From positions 1-7,234 of the forward strand of contig JASLRF010000224.1 in the NCBI GenBank assembly GCA_030744095.1: a stretch of DNA of 7,234 bases. Reading direction: 5' to 3'. Shown in pieces: positions 1 through 6,186 of the stretch. The notes under the pieces are model-generated. The model made no database searches. It worked only from the letters and a program-made list of their open reading frames with translations, and was not told the origin of the DNA. Numbering within the stretch: the first letter of the stretch is position 1; each line of letters starts with the position of its first letter. Source of the DNA: Pirellulaceae bacterium. GTDB lineage: Bacteria > Planctomycetota > Planctomycetia > Pirellulales > Pirellulaceae. A program made the position numbers and the translations under genes.

Positions 1-136
1 AGTTCGTCCACAAGATCTGGCTGCGACGACATTTCGTCACTTGGGGATTGACCTGAAAGCCCATTGGACCAATCCGACCGGCCGCCCGATTCCGATTGTT
101 ACCGAAGGCGGGCAACCCATTAGCGAGTTGTTCTAG
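1..136 (+). CDS. DUF1501 family protein, C-terminal fragment
   Basis: The reading frame is open from the window edge (first full codon at base 2) and ends at TAG 134-136, giving the last 44 residues of a protein. The fragment contains PQDLAATTFRHLGID, then PTGRPIPIV and finally GQPISELF. This run (a PxDLAAT-hxxLGID helix, a GRPIPI strand and a GxPIxELF terminus) is the usual end of DUF1501 proteins. These are secreted, sulfatase/alkaline-phosphatase-fold proteins that are abundant in Planctomycetota and often encoded next to DUF1549/DUF1553 cytochrome proteins. Their biochemical function is not firmly known. Family assignment rests on the tail alone; start, export signal and active-site residues lie outside the window. 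The next gene is 340 bases away, so this is probably the last gene of its unit. Confidence 0.85.
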   Translation, partial: VRPQDLAATTFRHLGIDLKAHWTNPTGRPIPIVTEGGQPISELF

Positions 137-262
137 GCGACACCACGACGTTCGTCTGATTTGGTAGCATCGCCCACCATCTGTTGTTGCGGCGTGCCCC
201 TTCGGTGGCTGTGAATTCTAGCGCGACAGGTTTGAGCGAGGTTTTTTAGTATACGCTTCCAG

Positions 263-275
263 CTTGCACTGCAAG
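263..275. repeat. Short inverted repeat CTTGCA-C-TGCAAG
   Basis: Two perfect 6-base arms flank one central base. In RNA it could fold as a 7-pair hairpin with a 3-base loop if the flanking A-T and G-T pairs are included, followed by TTTGT. The right arm overlaps a second possible 5-pair stem (GTTTG 275-279 with CAAAC 289-293), so the two folds exclude each other. It could be a protein-binding palindrome, a weak end of the DUF1501 transcript, or chance. Confidence 0.25.
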
Positions 276-465
276 TTTGTCCGTAGCGCAAACAGTGGGA
301 ATTATTCATGCTAGCGTCCGCTGGCCTTTCTTGAGATTCTTTCCAAGATTCGCCTCACCATGACGAAACCACTACATGTGCCACATCGGCTAGCATTGCC
401 GCACCCGGCACTCTCCTTCTATCGCAACGGCGTAACGTACTCTCTAACTTGACGCACTAAACCTT

Positions 466-470
466 GAGGA
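466..470 (+). promoter_or_regulatory. Ribosome binding site for the 84-residue protein
   Basis: GAGGA lies six bases before ATG 477 and matches the anti-Shine-Dalgarno sequence. An in-frame TGA at 471-473 sits between this site and the ATG, so 477 is the first possible start. This site is the main reason for treating the small frame as a real gene. Confidence 0.6.
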
Positions 471-476
471 TGATTC

Positions 477-731
477 ATGACCGGACTCAAAACGCGACTC
501 CGCGGCACTGTTGTGGTGCTTGCTGCCACCATTTGCATCTGCGTTGGGTCAGCTGTTTTCTCCTACCATTTCGGTTATCTGCAAGGTACGCGGGAAACGA
601 TCAAGAACAGCTCGACTGATCCGATCCCACCCGATCATTTTGCACCGATGCCCACCGAAGATCCAATTGAAATACGATGGGATCTTCTTCGCAATGCCAC
701 CAATGAACTCGAGTTCAACGGTACCGCGTGA
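477..731 (+). CDS. Small single-pass membrane protein, unknown function
   Basis: This is an 84-residue protein that I do not recognise. Residues 1-10 are basic (K5, R7, R9). Residues 11-30 form one hydrophobic helix (TVVVLAATICICVGSAVFSY), and a polar tail follows (31-84) with a Pro-rich acidic stretch (DPIPPDHFAPMPTEDPIEI). The basic N-terminus suggests the helix is either an uncleaved N-terminal anchor with the tail outside the cytoplasm, or an export signal; there is no clear cleavage site and no lipobox. Support for coding is the GAGGA site six bases ahead and the sensible membrane-protein layout. It is separated from both neighbours by long gaps, so context gives no function. It could be a lineage-restricted protein; a spurious frame cannot be fully excluded. 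Confidence 0.6.
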   Translation: MTGLKTRLRGTVVVLAATICICVGSAVFSYHFGYLQGTRETIKNSSTDPIPPDHFAPMPTEDPIEIRWDLLRNATNELEFNGTA

Positions 732-762
732 GGCGGTTGACTGTCCTTGGTCAGCGTGGTGC

Positions 763-780
763 CCAGTGTGGCTTCACTGG
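763..780 (+). terminator. Weak terminator-like hairpin after the small gene
   Basis: CCAGTG (763-768) pairs perfectly with CACTGG (775-780) around a 6-base loop. GC-rich self-complementary sequence follows (GCGC 785-788 with GCGC 793-796). There is no T tract, so it is not a classical factor-independent terminator. A stem this short is expected by chance about once in a gap of this size, so only its position behind the stop codon favours it. Confidence 0.2.
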
Positions 781-1023
781 CAACGCGCCAATGCGCGCGC
801 TACGTGTCAACACCATCGCAATCACTAGCATTAGCACGACGACATGCAAGCAGCCGCCTAGCCTGATCATCCGTGCATCTGCGTGTAGGCAGTTCGGTAG
901 CAGGCGCTTAGGTTGCCACCAGTCGAAGACGATTGCGAACACGTAGCAATCCCCAGGCAACCTCTGTTTGTGTCTCCCCCACTATCGTCACGCGCCGGTC
1001 TCAGATCGTCGACGAGATTGCGT

Positions 1024-1057
1024 TGCATTCCAAAGGTAGGCGGTTTACCTTGGTGCA
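1024..1057. repeat. Imperfect hairpin upstream of the large gene
   Basis: The arms are TGCA (1024-1027) with TGCA (1054-1057), then CCAAAGGTA (1030-1038) with TACCTTGG (1046-1053), around a 7-base loop GGCGGTT. Twelve base pairs form, with a TT bulge (1028-1029) and one bulged A on the left side. It lies about 110 bases before the GTG start, so it could be a structured leader element or an operator palindrome. No known riboswitch is recognised. Confidence 0.35.
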
Positions 1058-1154
1058 CGTGTCCGTGGTCCACTCCGTTGGATTTCCAGTCAGGCGGAAT
1101 CAGGAATATCTATGATCAACGGAATCTGACAAGGCGGCTTGTGGCTTAAGAAAC

Positions 1155-1160
1155 GAGAGG
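1155..1160 (+). promoter_or_regulatory. Ribosome binding site deciding the GTG start
   Basis: GAGAGG lies six bases ahead of GTG 1167. The in-frame stop upstream is TGA 1113-1115, and no ATG, GTG or TTG codon lies in frame between it and 1167. The GTG is therefore the earliest possible start, and this site together with the signal peptide that follows supports it. Confidence 0.7.
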
Positions 1161-1166
1161 TGCATA

Positions 1167-4100
1167 GTGAGGGCGATTGACGCGCATGGAGCAGTGGCGA
1201 CGTGGTTCGTTGTCTTCTCGGCGATTTCTGTCGTGGCGACTGCCGAGCCGTATTATTTGCATCCCTTTGAACGTGTGCAGCTGACTGACACGTATTATTC
1301 AGAGGGTGCGAATGTGGGTGACATCAATGGCGATGGTGTGGTGGATGTCATACATGGTCCGTATTGGTTTGCCGGCCCTGCCTACCAAGAAAAATTTGAA
1401 ATCTACGCACCCAAAGCGCAACCGCGCGAGGCGTACGCGGGCAGTTTCTTTTCCTGGGTTTACGATTTCGATCAAGACGGATCGAACGATGTCCTCGCCG
1501 TTGGCTTTCCGGGTACACCGGCATACGTTTATCAGAATCCCGGCGATGGCGGGTTTGATCGCCACTGGAAGAAGCATCAAATCTTTGATTGGGTGTCAAA
1601 TGAATCCCCACACTTCACAAATCTCGCCGGTGATCCGCGACCGGAATTGGTGTGCACGCGCAATGGTTTTTTTGGTTATGCAACTGTCAACTGGGAAGCG
1701 CCATTCGAGCCGTGGACGTTTCATCCCATTTCCGAGCAGGTCGCGACGAAACGGTTTGGGCACGGGCTGGGCGTCGGTGATATTGACGGTGATGAGCGGC
1801 TGGACCTGATCGCCAAGAACGGCTGGTTTCGTCAGCCGCAGGCGAATACGCCGGACGGACCTTGGAAATTTCATCAAGCGACGTTTGCGCAAGGAGGCGG
1901 TGCGGAAATGTACGCTTACGACGTGGACGGGGATGGCGATCAGGATGTCATCACCAGCTTGAACGCGCATGCGTTTGGCCTGGCCTGGCACGAGCAGATT
2001 CGTGAAGGTGATCAGATCCTCTTCCGCCCGCACCTGATCATGGGAAGCAAGCCGGAAGACAATAAGTATGGCAAGGTGTTTTCCGAATTGCACACTGTCA
2101 CCTTGGCCGATATTGACGGCGATGGTCTGAAGGATATTGTGACCGGCAAGACCTATTGGTCGCATCACACAAAGAGCCCGATGTGGGACGCCGGCGCCGT
2201 GGTCTATTGGTTCAAGCTGGTTCGTGGCGAAGACGGAATCGACTGGATCCCTCACCAGATCGATAGCGAAGCGGGTGTTGGGCGGCAGGTCGTGGTGGCC
2301 GACGTCAACGGCGACGAACAGCTGGACGTAGTCGTCGGTGGCATGAAAGGCGCGCACGTCTTGTTGCATCGCCGCCAGGAAGTTGACGCCGAGCAATGGC
2401 GTGCGGCGCAGCCATCGCTTCCCAAACCGCTGGCCGAAGGGCTATCTCCCGAGGAAGCGGCACGCCAGATGACCGTGCCCGATGGGTTCCAGGTTCAATT
2501 GGCCGCTGGTGAACCGGATGTCCATCAACCGATCGGATTCTCCATCGATTCGCGTGGACGATTGTGGGTTGCCGAAGCACACACGTATCCACGTCGTGCA
2601 CCGGACGGCGAAGGCCAAGACAGGATCACAATTTTGGAAGACACTAACGGCGACGGCACGTTGGATTTGCGCAAAGTCTTCATTGAAGGGCTGAATCTAG
2701 TCAGCGGGATCGAGGTTGGGTTTGGCGGCGTGTGGGTGGGGGCGGCGCCGTATCTCATGTTCATCCCAGATCGTGACGGCAACGACCTGCCGGACGGTGA
2801 CCCGGAAATCCTCTTGGACGGTTTTGGCTATCAGGACACGCACGAGACGCTGAATGCGTTTATGTGGGGGCCCGACGGCTGGTTGTATGGGTGCCACGGC
2901 GTGTTTACACATTCGCGCGTGGGCAAGCCAGGGACGCCCGATGCCCAACGCGTGCCGATGAATGCGGGCGTGTGGCGTTTCCATCCCACGCGGCACGAAT
3001 TCGAAGTCTTTGCCTTCGGAACAAGTAATCCGTGGGGAGTCGACTTTAACGACGTCGGGCAAGCGTTTGTAACCGCTTGCGTCATTCCTCACCTGTTTCA
3101 CATGGTCCAGGGTGCGCGGTATCACCGACAGGGTGGCCGTCATTTCAATCCATACACCTTTGACGACATCAAGACGATCGCTGATCACGCCCACTTTGTG
3201 GGCAACATACGCGACCATGCCTGGTGGGGGCACGAGCCCCAAGTGCCGACGGACACCTCGCGAGCCGGCGGCGGCCACGCACATTGCGGCGCGATGATCT
3301 ATTTGGGCGACAATTGGCCAGCTCGTTATCGAAACCACATCTTCTTCAACAATATCCACGGCAATCGCGTCAATTGTGATCTCTTGGAGAACCATGGCTC
3401 GGGCTACGTGGGCCGTCATGGCAAGGATTTCTTGTTTGCGAACGATCGCTGGTTTCGTGGGATCAACTTGAAGTATGGTCCTGACGGCGCCGTTTACTTG
3501 ATCGACTGGTATGACAAGAACGCTTGCCATCGCAACACTCCCGAGATATGGGATCGGACCACTGGGCGGATCTATAAGATCAGTTATGTCGGACAGGACA
3601 ACGTGGCGGAAACGAAATCGGATCAACCGCCGGGATCGCCACTCGATCTGGATGGCTTGAGTGACGAAGCGCTCGTGGATTTGCTTTCCCATCGCAACGA
3701 TTGGTATGTGCGGATGGCTCGACGATTGCTACAGCAGCGCGATAGCTCACCTGCGATGCAAAGTCAGTTGGATCGAATGATCAACGAGGCAGCGACCGTT
3801 CCTTTACAATTGCGTGGTATGTGGGCCCAGCATGTTACAGGGGGTCTGGACGAAGCTCGCGCCATGCGACTGCTTGGCAGTCCGCATGAGCATGTTCGAG
3901 CCTGGACTATCCAGTTGCAGCTCGAAGATAACCAGGCCTCGACGGAATTTCTGGCGCAACTGTCCCAGATGGCTCAGCACGACGAATCGCCGATCGTTCG
4001 TTTGTATTTGGCTTCCGCGTTGCAACGGCTTCCGGTTGCTAAGCGTTGGGCGATCGCCGAGGCGCTTGTCCAGCACACCTCCGACGCTGAAGACCACAAC

Positions 4101-5831
4101 TTGCCGCTACTTTATTGGTATGGCATCGAACCGCTGGTGGCCGTCGACACGCCGCGCGCGATGGGTTTGGCTCAAGAATCCAAGATCCCGCTGGTGACGC
4201 GCTACATCGTTCGCCGCGCCGCAAATGATGGAAGCATGTTGAACAACGTGTTGACATCGCTGCAAGAGCAATCGCAGCCGGAATCGCAGTTGTTGGTGTT
4301 GGACGAAATCCTCAACGCGTTCGAAGGGCGTGTGGACATTGCGATGCCCACGGGATGGCCGTCAACTTATGATAAGTTGGTCAAGAGCGACAATGAAATC
4401 GTACGCGACCGTGCGGATCAGATTGCCATTCTGTTGGGTGATAAGCGGATCTTCCCGCGAATGCGCGAGCTGCTGACAAATCGGCAGGCAAAGATCGACA
4501 AACGCCGGCAGGCGCTAGACATCTTGGTACGTGGTCGGGACGCAGATGGTGCGAGTGCCTTTCAGTCGGTCTTGGACGAACCACACTTGCGCGGTGCCGC
4601 GATTCGCGCACTTGCTGCCTTGGATGACGCCAAAACGCCCACCTTGATTTTGCGTCATTATGCCAACCTCACCAGCGAAGAGCAGCACGACGCCATCGCC
4701 ACCCTGGTCTCCAGACCGACGAGCGCGCTTGCCTTATTGGACGCCATGAGCCAAGGCAAGGTTCGAACAACCGATGTGCACGCCTATCATGTTCGACAAC
4801 TGCAGCGTTTCAAGAATGCCGTACTGACGGCGCGCATTAGCGAAGTCTGGGGCGCCATTCGCGAAACATCGGGTGATAAGAAACAGCAGATCGCAAAACT
4901 CAAGACAGCGCTATTGCCAAAACAGATCGCCGCTGCGGACTTGGGGCATGGCCGGCAGTTGTTCACCAAAAACTGTGCAACGTGCCATACGTTGTTTGGT
5001 GAAGGTGAAAAGGTGGGTCCGGACATTACCGGATCTAATCGAGCGAATCTGGATTACATCCTCGAGAATGTGATTGACCCGAGCGCTGTGTTGGGGAAAG
5101 ACTATCGGATGACGGTGATCGCAACCACGAGTGGCCGTGTTATTTCCGGATTGGTTCAGAAGGAAACCGATAGTGCTGTTACGCTGCGGACGCTCAATGA
5201 TACTGTTGTCGTTGCTAAGTCGGAGATCGAAGAGCGTCAGCTATCCCAACAGTCGTTGATGCCAGATCAACTGTTGGACCAGTTGAAGCCGGACGACATT
5301 CGTGATTTGATCGGCTATCTCGCCAGCCCGACGCAGGTCGGATTAAGCGGGCCCAAAGCACCGATCGATCCGGAGACAAAACGTGTGCCTGGGGCGATCG
5401 AAGGCGAGGGGATGAAGATTGTCTCTAAGACAGCCGGTGATGCTCGCAGCCAGGCAATGGGTGGGTTCAAGAAAGACCGCTGGAGTGGCGTCGATCATTT
5501 GTGGTGGACGGGTGCCAAACCGGGAGCCCGTTTGGAGCTCGAGCTGCCTGTTGAGCAAAAGGGACGCTTTCAGCTCGAAGTCGTTCTTACCAAGGCCCGC
5601 GACTACGGAATCGTGCAAGTGACTCTGGACGGGCAGCGCATCGGCGACCCCGTGGATTTGTTCAACGCGCCAGATGTCATCACGACGGGCCTGCTGAAGT
5701 TTGGCGAGCACGATCTGAAGAGCGGCGCCCATCGACTAGGAATCGAGATTGTCGGCGCGAATCCGAACGCACAAAAGTCGTATATGTGTGGCCTCGATTT
5801 TGTCCTCCTGACTCCCGTGACGGCGCAATAG
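1167..5831 (+). CDS. Exported PVC-type dehydrogenase/haem-binding CxxCH protein with FG-GAP propeller
   Basis: A 1554-residue protein, probably exported and redox-active; its substrate is unknown. Residues 1-26 look like a signal peptide (hydrophobic 9-26, cleavage after ATA). Residues about 28-400 are an FG-GAP/VCBS propeller: Asp-rich calcium-type loops start at D52, D100, D205, D252, D315 and D379, with a degenerate one near 152-161. Residues about 435-805 are the PVC-type 'membrane-bound dehydrogenase' module (TIGR02604-like), beginning VPDGFQVQLAAGEPD, then WVAEAHTYP (467-475) and ending WDRTTGRIYKI. About 830-1215 are HEAT-like helices. About 1255-1392 are a TIGR02603-like cytochrome c module: haem motif C1270-A-T-C1273-H1274, GPDITG, and a likely axial Met in SLMP (M1365). 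Residues 1407-1554 resemble a sugar-binding-type beta-sandwich (WSGVDHLWW, GANPNAQKSYMCGLD). Likely role: oxidation of a sugar or other alcohol with electrons passed to the single haem; this is inference. Start is GTG with GAGAGG six bases ahead. The frame is intact. Confidence 0.9.
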   Translation: MRAIDAHGAVATWFVVFSAISVVATAEPYYLHPFERVQLTDTYYSEGANVGDINGDGVVDVIHGPYWFAGPAYQEKFEIYAPKAQPREAYAGSFFSWVYDFDQDGSNDVLAVGFPGTPAYVYQNPGDGGFDRHWKKHQIFDWVSNESPHFTNLAGDPRPELVCTRNGFFGYATVNWEAPFEPWTFHPISEQVATKRFGHGLGVGDIDGDERLDLIAKNGWFRQPQANTPDGPWKFHQATFAQGGGAEMYAYDVDGDGDQDVITSLNAHAFGLAWHEQIREGDQILFRPHLIMGSKPEDNKYGKVFSELHTVTLADIDGDGLKDIVTGKTYWSHHTKSPMWDAGAVVYWFKLVRGEDGIDWIPHQIDSEAGVGRQVVVADVNGDEQLDVVVGGMKGAHVLLHRRQEVDAEQWRAAQPSLPKPLAEGLSPEEAARQMTVPDGFQVQLAAGEPDVHQPIGFSIDSRGRLWVAEAHTYPRRAPDGEGQDRITILEDTNGDGTLDLRKVFIEGLNLVSGIEVGFGGVWVGAAPYLMFIPDRDGNDLPDGDPEILLDGFGYQDTHETLNAFMWGPDGWLYGCHGVFTHSRVGKPGTPDAQRVPMNAGVWRFHPTRHEFEVFAFGTSNPWGVDFNDVGQAFVTACVIPHLFHMVQGARYHRQGGRHFNPYTFDDIKTIADHAHFVGNIRDHAWWGHEPQVPTDTSRAGGGHAHCGAMIYLGDNWPARYRNHIFFNNIHGNRVNCDLLENHGSGYVGRHGKDFLFANDRWFRGINLKYGPDGAVYLIDWYDKNACHRNTPEIWDRTTGRIYKISYVGQDNVAETKSDQPPGSPLDLDGLSDEALVDLLSHRNDWYVRMARRLLQQRDSSPAMQSQLDRMINEAATVPLQLRGMWAQHVTGGLDEARAMRLLGSPHEHVRAWTIQLQLEDNQASTEFLAQLSQMAQHDESPIVRLYLASALQRLPVAKRWAIAEALVQHTSDAEDHNLPLLYWYGIEPLVAVDTPRAMGLAQESKIPLVTRYIVRRAANDGSMLNNVLTSLQEQSQPESQLLVLDEILNAFEGRVDIAMPTGWPSTYDKLVKSDNEIVRDRADQIAILLGDKRIFPRMRELLTNRQAKIDKRRQALDILVRGRDADGASAFQSVLDEPHLRGAAIRALAALDDAKTPTLILRHYANLTSEEQHDAIATLVSRPTSALALLDAMSQGKVRTTDVHAYHVRQLQRFKNAVLTARISEVWGAIRETSGDKKQQIAKLKTALLPKQIAAADLGHGRQLFTKNCATCHTLFGEGEKVGPDITGSNRANLDYILENVIDPSAVLGKDYRMTVIATTSGRVISGLVQKETDSAVTLRTLNDTVVVAKSEIEERQLSQQSLMPDQLLDQLKPDDIRDLIGYLASPTQVGLSGPKAPIDPETKRVPGAIEGEGMKIVSKTAGDARSQAMGGFKKDRWSGVDHLWWTGAKPGARLELELPVEQKGRFQLEVVLTKARDYGIVQVTLDGQRIGDPVDLFNAPDVITTGLLKFGEHDLKSGAHRLGIEIVGANPNAQKSYMCGLDFVLLTPVTAQ

Positions 5832-5841
5832 TCGATTTTCG

Positions 5842-5881
5842 AACCGTCAACCCGTGCCCCACGCCGTCGAGTTGACAGGTT
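5842..5881 (+). terminator. Probable transcription terminator of the large gene
   Basis: AACCGTCAAC (5842-5851) pairs with GTTGAC-A-GGTT (5871-5881), giving ten base pairs with one bulged A. The 19-base loop contains its own small stem, CGTG (5853-5856) with CACG (5860-5863). It starts 11 bases after the stop codon, where a terminator is expected. A second stem follows directly (GTAAT 5882-5886 with ATTAC 5890-5894). The downstream sequence is T-rich but has no uninterrupted T tract, so the element may protect the 3' end instead of acting as a classical terminator. Confidence 0.45.
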
Positions 5882-5967
5882 GTAATTCGATTACGCAGGT
5901 TACGTTGGTGGTATGAGCGCACGCCACGGCTGACAAATCTTCTGAGTGCTCAGCAATAATCGAAATT

Positions 5968-5983
5968 GCGGATTGAAATCCGC
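5968..5983. repeat. Perfect inverted repeat GCGGATT-GA-AATCCGC
   Basis: Two perfect 7-base arms are separated by two bases; in RNA this gives a 6-pair stem with a TGAA loop. No T tract follows on either strand. It could be part of a bidirectional terminator region or a protein-binding palindrome. Confidence 0.3.
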
Positions 5984-6100
5984 TACTCTGCGCCGCTAGA
6001 CTGTTGGTAGGATAAAGCGATTGTAAGGTGTTCCCAGGCAATCGGCGTCTTGCCAGGCGGGGTTTCATCAGACACTGGCTTGGCATCCTGCCAGATTTCC

Positions 6101-6166
6101 GTGACGTACTATGTAAGTTGCATGACGGATAACCACGCTTCGTGCAAAAGATGAAGTACGATGCAC
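6101..6166 (+). promoter_or_regulatory. Nested hairpin in the kinase leader
   Basis: CGTACT (6105-6110) pairs perfectly with AGTACG (6155-6160). TTGCATG (6118-6124) pairs with CGTGCAA (6141-6147), including one G-T pair, inside a symmetric 7/7 internal loop. GTG (6101-6103) can also pair with CAC (6164-6166). The structure ends 20 bases before the kinase ATG, so it would lie in the mRNA leader close to the translation start. It matches no riboswitch I know. A protein-binding site in DNA or chance complementarity remain possible. Confidence 0.35.
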
Positions 6167-6186
6167 CTTCCCAATGAGCGATTTGA

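Larger units (their letters stand above)
137..476. other. Intergenic region with no recognisable gene
   Basis: This 340-base gap separates the DUF1501 stop codon from the small membrane protein. No open frame in it resembles a protein. There is a run of six T at 242-247, not preceded by a clear GC-rich stem, so I do not call a terminator. A short perfect inverted repeat lies at 263-275. I see no convincing sigma-70 promoter with correct spacing, although planctomycete promoters are poorly matched by that consensus. The promoter of the small gene presumably lies here. Confidence 0.6.
732..1166. other. Intergenic region, probable leader of the large gene
   Basis: This 435-base gap lies between the small membrane protein and the large dehydrogenase gene. 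Short frames occur on both strands, but their translations are rich in Arg, Cys and His with no domain or ribosome binding site, so I treat them as non-coding. A 6-pair hairpin (763-768 with 775-780) lies 31 bases after the stop codon, and a longer imperfect hairpin is at 1024-1057. The promoter of the large gene presumably lies here, but no consensus boxes can be assigned with confidence. Confidence 0.6.
5832..6186. other. Intergenic region rich in inverted repeats
   Basis: This 355-base gap lies between the large dehydrogenase gene and the kinase gene. No frame on either strand looks like a protein. It holds several short inverted repeats: 5842-5881 and 5882-5894 just after the stop codon, 5942-5953 (CTGAG-TG-CTCAG), 5968-5983, 6034-6057, 6075-6094 and 6101-6166. 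The first pair probably ends the upstream transcript, and the last ones would lie in the leader of the kinase mRNA. No tRNA or known riboswitch is recognised, and no promoter can be assigned with confidence. Confidence 0.6.

Noticed and set aside
241..260. T-run followed by GTATAC considered as a promoter -10 region or terminator
   Set aside because: The nearest -35-like TTGAGC (232-237) is only about 10 bases away, and no GC-rich stem precedes the T run.
728..1149. Overlapping short + strand frames at 728-946, 913-1149 and 933-1115, considered as a decayed gene
   Set aside because: None has a ribosome binding site, domain or sensible composition, and joining them gives no recognisable protein.
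1596..2396. 266-codon open frame on the minus strand opposite the FG-GAP propeller
   Set aside because: It is the mirror of the Asp/Gly-rich repeat codons of the real gene and shows no family features.
2697..3692. 331-codon open frame on the minus strand inside the large dehydrogenase gene
   Set aside because: The + strand frame carries clear dehydrogenase family motifs across the same bases; the minus-strand translation has no domain and is a codon-bias shadow.
5876..5904. T-loop-like sequence around AATTCGATTAC considered as part of a tRNA
   Set aside because: No acceptor, D or anticodon arm can be built around it.
5847..6086. 79-codon minus-strand frame in the gap before the kinase
   Set aside because: There is no family resemblance, and it overlaps the terminator-like inverted repeats after the large gene.
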